64,000 nucleotides of DNA from the NCBI RefSeq assembly GCF_017094505.1, contig NZ_CP064787.1:806001-870000 (forward strand), read 5' to 3'. Numbering within the stretch: the first letter of the stretch is position 1; the number at the start of each line of letters is the position of its first letter. Both the position numbers and the translations under genes were made by a program. The stretch comes from Halapricum desulfuricans. Lineage in GTDB: Archaea > Halobacteriota > Halobacteria > Halobacteriales > Haloarculaceae. This document shows positions 57,509 to 64,000 of the stretch, in pieces. Below the pieces are notes generated by a model, which was given only the letters and a program-made list of their open reading frames with translations, did no database searches and was not told where the DNA came from.

Positions 57509-57922
57509 ATGAGCGAGAAAGCGGGCGTCAGCGATCGGTACCCGACCGCGAGCCCCTGGCCCGTGTTCGTCGCGCTCGGGTTCGCGCTGACCGAACTCGG
57601 ACTCTTCGTGGGCGTGTTCCCGGTCGCAGTCGGCGGCGGACTGCTCCTCGGCGGGAGCGTCGCCGGAATCCTGACCGAGGCCGACTACGTGAGCCACCTC
57701 TGGCGGACGGCGGCGTACATGGGCGTCGCGCTCGTGCTCGTCGGCGCGGGCCTGATGGCGCTGGGCGGCCAGTTCGACCTCGGAGTCCTCGTCGATTCGA
57801 TCGACCGACCGAACGTCGCCGGTCACCGGCTGCTCAGCCGCGGGCTGGCGATCTCGACCGCCGGCGTCATGCTGATCGCGACCGGCGCAGTCGGGCAGTT
57901 CGGCCGACACCCGACAGCTTAG
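57509..57922 (+). CDS. membrane protein of haloarchaeal DUF7541-like family
   Basis: A 137-residue protein with four hydrophobic helices: FVALGFALTELGLFVGVFPV, AVGGGLLLGGSVAGILTEAD (partly), AAYMGVALVLVGAGLMALGG and a final LLSRGLAISTAGVMLIATGA. The N-terminal disordered SEKAGVSDRYPTASPWP is typical. I recall this family (DUF7541) from positions near cytochrome oxidase genes in haloarchaea, and here it is followed by the DUF6684-like protein, but no oxidase subunit is in the window. Function unknown. Confidence 0.65.
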   Translation: MSEKAGVSDRYPTASPWPVFVALGFALTELGLFVGVFPVAVGGGLLLGGSVAGILTEADYVSHLWRTAAYMGVALVLVGAGLMALGGQFDLGVLVDSIDRPNVAGHRLLSRGLAISTAGVMLIATGAVGQFGRHPTA

Positions 57923-57966
57923 CCGCTACCAACAGCCTATTTACTTCGCTGGTCCACCTCACGCGT

Positions 57967-58263
57967 ATGTCGGGGCGCATCTTCGATCGGGACACGCTGC
58001 TTGATCTCACCGTCAACGTCATCCCGCTAGCCATGCTCGCGTTCTTCCTCGTCGCGTTTCTCGTGTACGCGCCCGGCCCGTTCGCGTTCGACTCGGTGCT
58101 CTCGACGATCCAACTGTCGATCGTCTTCACGACGTTCTTCCTGCTGGCCGTGCTGACCTACTACGCCGGGAGAGCGATCGCCGGGGCCGAGAAGGCCCAC
58201 GGCGTCCACGCCGAGACCGCGACCGTTCCGCCGGACGAGACCGACGATTCGGAGCCGCCGTAA
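57967..58263 (+). CDS. small two-helix membrane protein (DUF6684-like)
   Basis: A 98-residue protein: MSGRIFDRDTLLDLTVNVIP, then helices LAMLAFFLVAFLVYAPGPFA and LSIVFTTFFLLAVLTYYAGR, and an acidic tail ATVPPDETDDSEPP. The start IFDRDTLLDLTVN is the hallmark I associate with DUF6684, small proteins tied to haloarchaeal respiratory oxidases. Immediately follows the 57509 membrane gene (44-bp gap) and probably shares its transcript. Function unknown. Confidence 0.7.
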   Translation: MSGRIFDRDTLLDLTVNVIPLAMLAFFLVAFLVYAPGPFAFDSVLSTIQLSIVFTTFFLLAVLTYYAGRAIAGAEKAHGVHAETATVPPDETDDSEPP

Positions 58264-58352
58264 CCCCGGGATCCGATCCGACGCGATGCTTGTTTCCAGT
58301 CAAATTTGCTCGAACCGCAACCGACTGCTCTCGGCCTGACCTGTAGACGTAC

Positions 58353-59141
58353 ATGCCGCGACTCGACGCGATATACGTCTATCCGGTCAAGTCTCTGGAC
58401 GGGGTGGCACTGGAGACTGCGAAGATCGGTCCCGACGGTTCGCTGGCGCGCGACCGCCAGTACGCGATGGTCGATGCGGACGGCGAGTACGTCAACGGCA
58501 AGCGGACGCCCGCAGTCCACCGGATCCGGGCCGACTTCGACCCGGCCGGGAGGATAGTCACACTGAGCGACCGGGCGGGAACGGCGAGATTCGATCTCGA
58601 GCGCGAGCGCGACCGGGCACGCGCGTGGCTCGATAAGCGGTTCGAGCCCGAGATCGAACTCGTCTCCGATGACGGGGTAGGGTTTCCCGACGACACGACC
58701 GATTTCGGCCCGACCGTGGTTTCGACGGGGACGCTGGCCGTCGTCGCGGACTGGTTCGACGAGGTCGACGGCCCGGGAGAGATGCGTCGTCGCTTGCGCC
58801 CGAACCTCGTCGTCGACGCGGAACCGTTCTGGGAGGACCGCCTGTATGCGAGTTCTGACTCGTCTGTCCGGTTCGACGTGGGAGACGTGACTCTCGAGGG
58901 TCGCGGTCCCTGTCAGCGGTGTGTCGTCCCCGCCCGCGATCCCGACAGCGGCGAGGAGATCGAGCGGTTCCGGACGCGGTTCGTCGAGAAGCGCCGCGAG
59001 ACGCTCCCGGCCTGGGCACCGCAAGACCGGTTCGACCACTACTACCGGGTGATGGTCAACACGCGAACGCCGTCCAACGCCCGCAGCGAGCGGATCGCCG
59101 TCGGCTCGGAAGTCGTAATCGACGACACGACAGACCGCTAG
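58353..59141 (+). CDS. MOSC-domain protein (molybdenum cofactor sulfurase C-terminal type)
   Basis: A 262-residue protein with the MOSC N-terminal beta-barrel (PRLDAIYVYPVKSLDGVALE, ARDRQYAMVDADGEYVNGKR) and the MOSC domain proper with the conserved cysteine in LEGRGPCQRCVVPARDPDSG and YYRVMVNTRTPSNARSERIA. MOSC proteins carry sulfur for molybdenum-cofactor enzymes or other sulfur transfers; partners are not nearby. The leaderless-type start ATG 58353 follows a CGTACAT box. Confidence 0.88.
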   Translation: MPRLDAIYVYPVKSLDGVALETAKIGPDGSLARDRQYAMVDADGEYVNGKRTPAVHRIRADFDPAGRIVTLSDRAGTARFDLERERDRARAWLDKRFEPEIELVSDDGVGFPDDTTDFGPTVVSTGTLAVVADWFDEVDGPGEMRRRLRPNLVVDAEPFWEDRLYASSDSSVRFDVGDVTLEGRGPCQRCVVPARDPDSGEEIERFRTRFVEKRRETLPAWAPQDRFDHYYRVMVNTRTPSNARSERIAVGSEVVIDDTTDR

Positions 59142-59190
59142 GTGCTCGTCCGGGGGCAATCCTTTTGGCCCGACCGGGCCAGTTTCGAGT

Positions 59191-59487
59191 ATGGACTGGC
59201 CACACGATCCGGACGGCGAGGACGGCAGCGAGGGTCGGCGCAAGTACGGCCACGCTGTCCTCGCGAAGAAGGTCTCCGAGGGGGACTTCCCGCTGACTGC
59301 GGCGGAATACGTCGAGGAGTACGGCAATCATCCGGTGCGAATCGATTACGAGACGGTCATCAGCGTCGCGGACATTTTCGAGCACGTCGACAGCGAGGAG
59401 TTCGAGGACTTCCCCGAGTTCCACCGGGCGGTCGGGCGGGCGATGCGGGAAGCCGGCTACTGGCCGTACGAACTCGAACGGGCATGA
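59191..59487 (+). CDS. DUF5785-like haloarchaeal protein
   Basis: A 98-residue soluble acidic protein: MDWPHDPDGEDGSEGRRKYG at the start and VISVADIFEHVDSEEFEDFP, FHRAVGRAMREAGYWPYELE later. I recognise the N-terminus as the haloarchaea-specific DUF5785. Probably an alpha/beta fold; function unknown. It stands 49 bp behind the MOSC gene and 46 bp before the GTP cyclohydrolase gene. Confidence 0.8.
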   Translation: MDWPHDPDGEDGSEGRRKYGHAVLAKKVSEGDFPLTAAEYVEEYGNHPVRIDYETVISVADIFEHVDSEEFEDFPEFHRAVGRAMREAGYWPYELERA

Positions 59488-59533
59488 CGGATCGACACAC
59501 CAATATCGGCCGGCCCACTACGCACGGACAGTT

Positions 59534-60295
59534 GTGACGAACACGCAGCTCACCCACATTCAGATCGACAACTACGGCCCGTGGACAGTGACGCCCGAAC
59601 CGCGCCGGGAAGTCGACCTCCAGACCCTCCAGTCGCGACTCTATGCCGACCTCTCGCAGTTCTTCGGCAATCGCGGCGGCTACACCTTCTTCACACGATT
59701 CGACAACATGGTCGCCGTCTCGAACGGACTGACGATGGACGACCACGCGATCCTTCAGGAGTCGGTCGGCAATCGCTACCCCGTGACGATGAGTCTGAGC
59801 GTCGCGACCGGCACGACGCCCGCGAACGCGCTCGCAACAGCGACCGAGCGACTTCAGGACGCCGGCAGCGCCCAGGACAAGTCTCGCCGGGAGATTCTGC
59901 GTGGCCGTCACATCGACGAGGAGTTCCGGACCGACGAGGACCTCCGGATCGCACACTTCGACGTCAACGACGCGACCGGCAAGTACACCGACCAGCTCAA
60001 CGAGTTCGATACGTTCATCCGGATCGAACAGGGCTACGCCTCGCTGATGAAGTACATGCGACGCGCCTACGATAGCCTCTCGTTTTTCGTCGGCGGCGAC
60101 AACATCATCGCGGTCTGCCCCGAACTGGATGCCGAGGAGTACCGCGACGCGATTGAACACGTTCGCGACGACGTCGGCGTCGAACTCAAGGTCGGGGTCG
60201 GCGAGGGCCGCCGCGCCGACGAGGCCGGGATGGCCGCGAAACACGCACTCGAGGAGTGTCGTGCGACAGGTGCGGACGTCGAACTCGACTGCTAG
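59534..60295 (+). CDS. gch3: GTP cyclohydrolase III (GTP cyclohydrolase IIa)
   Basis: A 253-residue archaeal GTP cyclohydrolase III, which opens the GTP ring to a formylamino-pyrimidine used for riboflavin and coenzyme F420 deazaflavin synthesis. Two palm-domain repeats are visible: LTHIQIDNYGPWTVTPEPRR with FFGNRGGYTFFTRFDNMVAV, and AHFDVNDATGKYTDQLNEFD with SLSFFVGGDNIIAVCPELDA (metal-binding acidic residues). The start is GTG at 59534; translation from the annotated ATG downstream would lose the first strand. Its neighbours are not riboflavin or F420 genes. Confidence 0.93.
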   Translation: MTNTQLTHIQIDNYGPWTVTPEPRREVDLQTLQSRLYADLSQFFGNRGGYTFFTRFDNMVAVSNGLTMDDHAILQESVGNRYPVTMSLSVATGTTPANALATATERLQDAGSAQDKSRREILRGRHIDEEFRTDEDLRIAHFDVNDATGKYTDQLNEFDTFIRIEQGYASLMKYMRRAYDSLSFFVGGDNIIAVCPELDAEEYRDAIEHVRDDVGVELKVGVGEGRRADEAGMAAKHALEECRATGADVELDC

Positions 60296-60485
60296 ACGAA
60301 CTGTCGTCTCCGAGAACGGGTTCATAGACAGGTTTTCCGTCGTTCGTGTCGGTCCGAGCGGTTCGAAGACGACCGACGAGTGGCGACAGCGCCAATCGTT
60401 TCCGTGATAACATTAAACATACGTTCGAGAGGCGTATAAACGTACTGCAGGTAGCTTTTAGAAGTCGTCGCGCAAAATAGCAGGT

Positions 60486-61049
60486 ATGAACGGCGACGTC
60501 ACAGTTCAGGAGGCGATGACGCGCGACTACGTGGGGGTGAGTGGGTCCGATAGCGTCCGTGAGACAGCGAAACTACTGCTCGAAGAGGAGACGCCGGGAG
60601 CAGTCGTTCTGAAGGGCCGAGAGCCGATCGGGATCGTCACTGCTAGTGACGCCCTTTCGTGGCTTGTCGGCGACGAGAGTGCCGACGCGTCCGTAACCGA
60701 GTGCATGTCCGATGTCGTGCCCGAGGTCGCGCCCGATCAGCCGATCGAGGCCGCCGTCGATGAACTGTTCGCGCAGTCGGCGACGATGCTGGTCGTGACT
60801 GACAACGGTGGCGAGCCGCTCGGCGTACTCACCCAGCGCGACGTGATCGCGGCGACGACGTTCACGCCGGGCGAAGTCACCGCCGAGCGGAACGCCGAGC
60901 CGGCGCGTCTCGAATCCGAGTCGCAAGCGCCGGCCGACGCGGACGGCGGCTACAGCGAGCAGGGGATCTGCGAGCGGTGCGGCGCGCTCACCTCCGACCT
61001 CGTCTCATTCAACGGACAACTGCTCTGCCCGGACTGCCGTGACGTCTGA
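60486..61049 (+). CDS. CBS-domain pair protein with C-terminal zinc ribbon
   Basis: A 187-residue protein with two CBS motifs (VQEAMTRDYVGVSGSDSVRE ... PIGIVTASDALSWLVGDES and VTECMSDVVPEVAPDQPIEA ... EPLGVLTQRDVIAATTF), an acidic linker of about 25 residues, then a zinc ribbon ICERCGALTSDLVSFNGQLL and CPDCRDV (CxxC twice). CBS pairs bind adenosine nucleotides or SAM as energy or metabolite sensors; joining one to a zinc ribbon suggests a regulator of RNA/DNA or of an enzyme. The region upstream has two TATA-like boxes (GTATAAAC near 60432 and CTTTTAGA near 60459). Confidence 0.85.
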   Translation: MNGDVTVQEAMTRDYVGVSGSDSVRETAKLLLEEETPGAVVLKGREPIGIVTASDALSWLVGDESADASVTECMSDVVPEVAPDQPIEAAVDELFAQSATMLVVTDNGGEPLGVLTQRDVIAATTFTPGEVTAERNAEPARLESESQAPADADGGYSEQGICERCGALTSDLVSFNGQLLCPDCRDV

Positions 61050-61121
61050 TAGTCCCGGCGTCGACTGGTCGACCTGTCTCGACAGCGGGCACTCGAAGAC
61101 GAGGCGTGATGACAGCAACGT

Positions 61122-61607
61122 ATGAGCGACCTTGATTCGGTCACGGTCGAGTCAGCGACGATGGACGAGCTGGACCGGCTGGTCGAGTGCTGGCTCGAAC
61201 TGGCGGCGGGTCAGCGCGAGTACGGCTCGCAGTTGCAGACGGCGACCAACCGGAGTCGGATCCGCGACTCGTTCGCCCGGCGGATCGCCGGCGGGCAGGC
61301 ACGCGTCGCCCGGGACGGCGACCGGATCGTCGGCTTCGTCACGTTCACGATGGAGGGCAGCACGTTTGCGAAGTCGGTCCAGCGCGGGGTCGTCCAGAAC
61401 CTCTACGTCAAGCCCGAGTTGCGCGGCGAGGGGATCGGGACCCGATTGCTCGAAAGCGCGGAGCGCGCGCTCGTGGACGCCGGAGCAGACGTGATATCGC
61501 TGGAAGCGATGGCGGACAACGAGTCGGCCCGGCAGTTCTACCGCGATCGTGGCTACCGCCCCCATCGGGTCACCTACGAAAAGTCGGTCGAAAGCGATAC
61601 GCCTTAA
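61122..61607 (+). CDS. GNAT-family N-acetyltransferase
   Basis: A 161-residue acetyl-CoA-dependent acyltransferase: VESATMDELDRLVECWLELA, RVARDGDRIVGFVTFTMEGS, the pyrophosphate loop VKPELRGEGIGTRLLESAER near residue 95, and the C-terminal ISLEAMADNESARQFYRDRGY typical of RimI-like enzymes. The substrate (protein, peptide or small amine) is not predictable. It lies 72 bp after the CBS gene and 27 bp before the tRNA-Thr gene. Confidence 0.88.
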   Translation: MSDLDSVTVESATMDELDRLVECWLELAAGQREYGSQLQTATNRSRIRDSFARRIAGGQARVARDGDRIVGFVTFTMEGSTFAKSVQRGVVQNLYVKPELRGEGIGTRLLESAERALVDAGADVISLEAMADNESARQFYRDRGYRPHRVTYEKSVESDTP

Positions 61608-61610
61608 ACC
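61603..61610 (+). promoter_or_regulatory. TATA box of tRNA-Thr
   Basis: CCTTAAAC centred about 27 bp before the tRNA 5' end, overlapping the end of the GNAT gene. Confidence 0.6.
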
Positions 61611-61633
61611 CTCACCCCACTACCACCACGTGC

Positions 61634-61707
61634 GCCAGGGGAGCTTGGGTGGTCCAAGCACCCGACTTGTAATCGGGAGTTCACGGGTTCAAATCCCGTC
61701 CCTGGCT
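61634..61707 (+). tRNA. tRNA-Thr (anticodon TGT)
   Basis: A complete cloverleaf: acceptor GCCAGGG/CCCTGGC, D-loop AGCTTGGGTGGTCCAAGC, anticodon stem CCCGA/TCGGG with loop CTTGTAA, anticodon TGT for threonine (ACA), and T-arm ACGGG-TTCAAAT-CCCGT. No intron and no encoded CCA. The 3' end is followed by a tandem repeat that carries degraded copies of the same 3' end. Confidence 0.94.
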
Positions 61708-61945
61708 CTTCTGCGCGAACGAACGTGAGCGATGAAAGTTACCGAGGGATTTGAACCCCGGAAGTCGCAGCGCGCGAATACGGTGAGCGCGACCGTCTTC
61801 CTCCGGTTCACAATCCCGTCTCTGGCTCTTCTACGCGAACGAACGTGAGCGATGAAAGTAACCGAGGGATTTGAACCCCGGAAGTCGCAGCGCGCGAACG
61901 CAGTGAGCGCGACCGTCTTCCTCCGGTTCACAATCCCGTCTCTGG
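61708..61945. repeat. 120-bp tandem repeat with tRNA-Thr 3'-end copies
   Basis: Units at 61701-61820 and 61821-61940, plus a final truncated start at 61941. Each begins with a tRNA-like 3' end (CCTGGCTCTTCT, then TCTGGCTCTTCT) and contains an inverted T-arm copy (GAGGGATTTGAACCCC) and a direct copy (GGTTCACAATCCCGTC), so each unit forms a long hairpin. The units differ at only about five to six positions. The minus-strand frame stays open because 120 is divisible by three. Confidence 0.9.
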
Positions 61946-62092
61946 CTCTTCTGCGCTCGCTCCCGCTGGTCACTCGCGCAAAAACATGGTTCTCGCGAGC
62001 AAAGCGAGCGAGAGCAGAGAAGTCCCAGCCCGCGAAGCGAAGCGAGCAGGGACTCTTCCCGTGGGAAAAGCCGCCCAGCAAAGCCCGCACCG
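61946..62092. other. hairpin-rich spacer after the tRNA-Thr repeats
   Basis: Non-coding. Contains CTCGC/GCGAG-type repeats around CGAGCAAAGCGAGC and a hairpin AGTCCC (62022) with GGGACT (62050) that could terminate transcription of the metallo-beta-lactamase gene. Confidence 0.5.
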
Positions 62093-62920
62093 CTAGAGAT
62101 CGATTCGATCGCCGATCTCGATAACCTTGACCTGCTCGGGGTACTCGAAACTCCGGGCGTGGTGGTGCAACACGGCCGGGTCGGCGTTCAGTCCCTTCCA
62201 CATGTCCCAGTGTGTCGGCACGAGCGTCTCGAGCTGGAGTTCGTTGGCGGCCTCGATAATCTCGTTTTCGTCGTTGTACCACTTCGTGTACTTGGGGTCG
62301 CGGGTCTGCTTGTCGCGGATCATCCCGGCGCTGCCGAACGCCAGCGCAGCCATGTCGATGTCGTATTGCTCCCCGACAGGCTCGAACGCACCCGGTCTGG
62401 CGTCGCCACCGTGGACGAACGTCCCCGCCTCGTGTTCGAAGACGTAAGCGACGGGATGGGTCGCGTCGGGATCGTTTGCGGGCTCGACGGTGACCGTCAG
62501 CGCTCCCAGTTCGACGGTGTCGCCCTCGCTCACTTCGACGAACTGGTCGTCGCTGATCGCCCACTGGTCGTCCCAGCCGGCCTCGCGAGCGGCGGCGAGG
62601 CTATCGTCCGGTCCATAGAACGACGCATCGGAGCTTTCGAGAATCGGGCCGGTCGATTCACCGTGGACGTGATCGGTGTGTTCGTGCGTCGCGAACACGG
62701 CGTCGACGGGGCCGACGTCCTCGGGATCGAACGGCACCGGGATCATTCGGACGGTGCGAGGCGGGTCGCCGGTCCCGAGATAGGGGTCGACGAACACCGT
62801 CGTGCCGTCGTCGGCCTTCAGGGCGAACCCGTTGCACCCGAGATACCAGATCGCGACGCCCTCGGGGTCGGCGTCCTCGATCGCACGCGGGAGCCAGTCT
62901 CCCCAGTCGCTGTGTACCAT
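62093..62920 (-). CDS. metallo-beta-lactamase-fold hydrolase (UlaG-like)
   Basis: A 275-residue protein: VAIWYLGCNGFALKADDGTT with FVDPYLGTGDPP, the canonical zinc motif THEHTDHVHGEST, GDTVELGALTVTVEPANDPD, HPVAYVFEHEAGTFVHGGDA (metal ligand Asp) and the late His in TLVPTHWDMWKG. It is the second UlaG-branch protein in the window but shares only the fold with the one at 14002. The substrate is unknown. It is convergent with the tRNA-Thr repeat region and divergent from rfcS. Confidence 0.85.
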   Translation of the reverse strand: MVHSDWGDWLPRAIEDADPEGVAIWYLGCNGFALKADDGTTVFVDPYLGTGDPPRTVRMIPVPFDPEDVGPVDAVFATHEHTDHVHGESTGPILESSDASFYGPDDSLAAAREAGWDDQWAISDDQFVEVSEGDTVELGALTVTVEPANDPDATHPVAYVFEHEAGTFVHGGDARPGAFEPVGEQYDIDMAALAFGSAGMIRDKQTRDPKYTKWYNDENEIIEAANELQLETLVPTHWDMWKGLNADPAVLHHHARSFEYPEQVKVIEIGDRIDL

Positions 62921-63035
62921 ATTGTGCGTTGCGCTATCGGGACGGCTAAGCGTTTCGAAGCGGCCGAACCGGACGGTCGGTCCGCCCGATCGTTCGGGTG
63001 GCCAGAGCAGGATCGAAGAGAGCGACGCAGTCGCC

Positions 63036-64000
63036 CTAGTCTTCCAGCGCGAGCGACGCGAGTAGCGCCTCCAGCTGGATGCGCTCGTTCGCGCCCTCGG
63101 TGATCCGGTAGTCGGCCTCGCCGACGCGGTCGAGAATCCGCACGGCCGCCTCGTCGTCGACGTCGAACTCCCAGACTGACCGGTGAATCTGATCGAGAAT
63201 GTCCCCGCCGGCGATGCCCTGATCGGTGAGCAGTCGGTCGAGTTCCGACCGCGCGGCGGTGAAATCGCCGTCCAGCGCCTGCTCGACCATCGCGGTGATC
63301 TCTTCGGGGCGGGCCGTCGAGGTAATCTCGAAGACGGCGTCCTCGTCGACGACGTTGCCGGTGACCGAAGCGGCCTGCAGCCCGTTGATCGCCTTACGCA
63401 TATCGCCGCCGGCCACGTAGATCAGCGCCTCGACGCCGTCGTCAGTGATCTCGATCCCCTCGTCTTCGGCGATTCGGTGGATCTGCTCTTCGATGGCGTC
63501 GTCGCCGAGCGGCGAGAACCGGAAGACGGCACAGCGAGACTGGATGGGGTCGATGATCTGACTGGAGTAGTTACACGAGAGGATGAACCGGACGTTGTTC
63601 GAGAACTGCTCCATCGTCCGGCGGAGCGCTGATTGCGCCTCGGAGGTAAGTGCGTCGGCTTCGTCGAGGAAAATAATCCGATATTCGTATCCTCCGAAAG
63701 AAGTTCGCGCGAAGGACTTGACCCGGTCGCGAATGACGTCGATCCCGCGCTGGTCGGAGGCGTTCAGCTCCAGGAAGTTGTCCTGCCAGTCGTCGCCGTA
63801 CAGCTCGCGGGCGATCGCCATGGCGGAAGTCGTATTGTGAACAACTGTTGGCACTTCCCCAGCGACGTAATTACGACGTGTCGGAACGGTGAGGTCGTAT
63901 ACGTGAATGGGCTCGTCGACGGTTTCAATTTCCGTCACTTCGTCGAAATACAACCTGGCTGTTGCGAGTGTGTCCAGCGTAGCGACTAGTTCGACAGCTT
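63036..64000 (-). CDS. rfcS: replication factor C small subunit, C-terminal part, interrupted by an intein
   Basis: The visible part begins outside the window and ends with TAG at 63036. Residues coded by 63036-63833 are RFC small subunit: after the P-loop threonine ([13 protein letters not shown]) come [17 protein letters not shown], the Walker [21 protein letters not shown], the sensor [17 protein letters not shown] and the SRC/arginine-finger region, then the helical C-terminus. Clamp loaders open the PCNA ring with ATP. Immediately before the P-loop Thr-Thr the sequence is not RFC but the C-terminal end of an intein, so the real start and the N-extein lie beyond the right edge. Confidence 0.92.
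   Translation of the reverse strand, partial: AVELVATLDTLATARLYFDEVTEIETVDEPIHVYDLTVPTRRNYVAGEVPTVVHNTTSAMAIARELYGDDWQDNFLELNASDQRGIDVIRDRVKSFARTSFGGYEYRIIFLDEADALTSEAQSALRRTMEQFSNNVRFILSCNYSSQIIDPIQSRCAVFRFSPLGDDAIEEQIHRIAEDEGIEITDDGVEALIYVAGGDMRKAINGLQAASVTGNVVDEDAVFEITSTARPEEITAMVEQALDGDFTAARSELDRLLTDQGIAGGDILDQIHRSVWEFDVDDEAAVRILDRVGEADYRITEGANERIQLEALLASLALED
63834..64000 (-). other. intein, C-terminal end, inserted in the RFC P-loop
   Basis: The residues before the extein read [20 protein letters not shown] then EVPTVVHN, directly followed by the extein Thr of the P-loop. VYDLTV is the intein block F strand, and HN then Thr is the classic intein C-terminus (penultimate His, cyclising Asn, +1 nucleophile Thr). 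The insertion point, GK before TT of the ATP-binding loop, is a recurrent intein site in RFC and other AAA+ genes. The homing-endonuclease core, if present, is outside the window. Confidence 0.88.

Noticed and set aside
61708-61945. CRISPR array
   Set aside because: Repeats are 120 bp, contiguous and lack spacers; the same holds for the 54-bp repeats at 32151, and no cas genes are in the window.
61689-62564. 291-codon open frame on the - strand ending in tandem FARCDFRGSNPSVTFIAHV repeats
   Set aside because: Runs through the 120-bp tRNA-Thr tail repeat and into the shadow of the metallo-beta-lactamase gene; open only because the unit is divisible by three.

Overview
The window is chromosomal DNA of a halophilic archaeon (class Halobacteria). 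Evidence: high G+C, very acidic proteins, leaderless genes with a TTTAWA-like TATA box about 27 bp before the start codon, TFB, eS1/uS15/P1-type ribosomal proteins, KEOPS Pcc1, an RFC small subunit carrying an intein, GTP cyclohydrolase III, a FolC-FolP fusion, and several families seen only in haloarchaea (DUF5793, DUF5812, DUF5785 and DUF6684-like, recognised from memory). The gene set suggests a Haloarcula/Halorhabdus-type organism, but genus cannot be fixed from this stretch. Nearly everything is housekeeping or conserved core; there is no transposase, integrase, toxin-antitoxin, CRISPR or provirus gene.

Layout. 1-7.9 kb: end of pgk, folCP, an acidic membrane protein, a sirtuin, two Tat-type lipoproteins, small conserved proteins. 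8.0-14.7 kb: PilB/PilC-type pilus motor and platform, ATP-dependent DNA ligase, a metallo-beta-lactamase protein. 14.8-17.0 kb: a DUF309 protein, a decayed gene, tRNA-Arg(GCG) and tRNA-Asp(GTC) in repeat-rich DNA. 17.0-22.4 kb: MinD/ParA ATPase, pyrF, an S2P protease, an acyltransferase, purD. 22.6-25.1 kb: a three-gene operon holding the two halves of a Tm-1-like protein plus a cupin. 25.4-27.9 kb: rps15-recJ-like-pcc1-rps3ae. 28-32 kb: cysteine synthase, class IV aminotransferase, CPBP protease, DUF5812. 32.1-35.5 kb: secF-secD-zinc ribbon between inverted repeats. 35.9-37.9 kb: rpl1-rpl10-rpl12. 38-44.5 kb: TctA-like permease, PAC2 protein, threonine aldolase, TFB, a soluble chemotaxis transducer, RNase HII. 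44.5-51.9 kb: a cell-surface glycan/glycolipid cluster. 51.9-57.4 kb: ArsA/Get3 ATPase, purA, a wHTH regulator and a very large repeat-containing coiled-coil protein. 57.5-64 kb: small membrane proteins, MOSC, GTP cyclohydrolase III, CBS-zinc ribbon, GNAT, tRNA-Thr(TGT) with a tandem-repeat tail, another metallo-beta-lactamase protein, and the intein-split rfcS running off the end.

The most interesting points are (1) the operon separating the N-terminal (UPF0261) and C-terminal (TIM-barrel) halves of the plant resistance protein Tm-1 into two genes with a cupin between them and a palindromic operator-like site upstream; (2) hairpin tails behind tRNA-Arg and tRNA-Thr, in both of which inverted and direct copies of the tRNA T-arm/acceptor end follow the gene; (3) a dispersed family of about 75-90 bp imperfect palindromes (four copies); and (4) inverted and tandem hairpin repeats that bracket secFD. 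Coordinates of repeats were aligned by eye.
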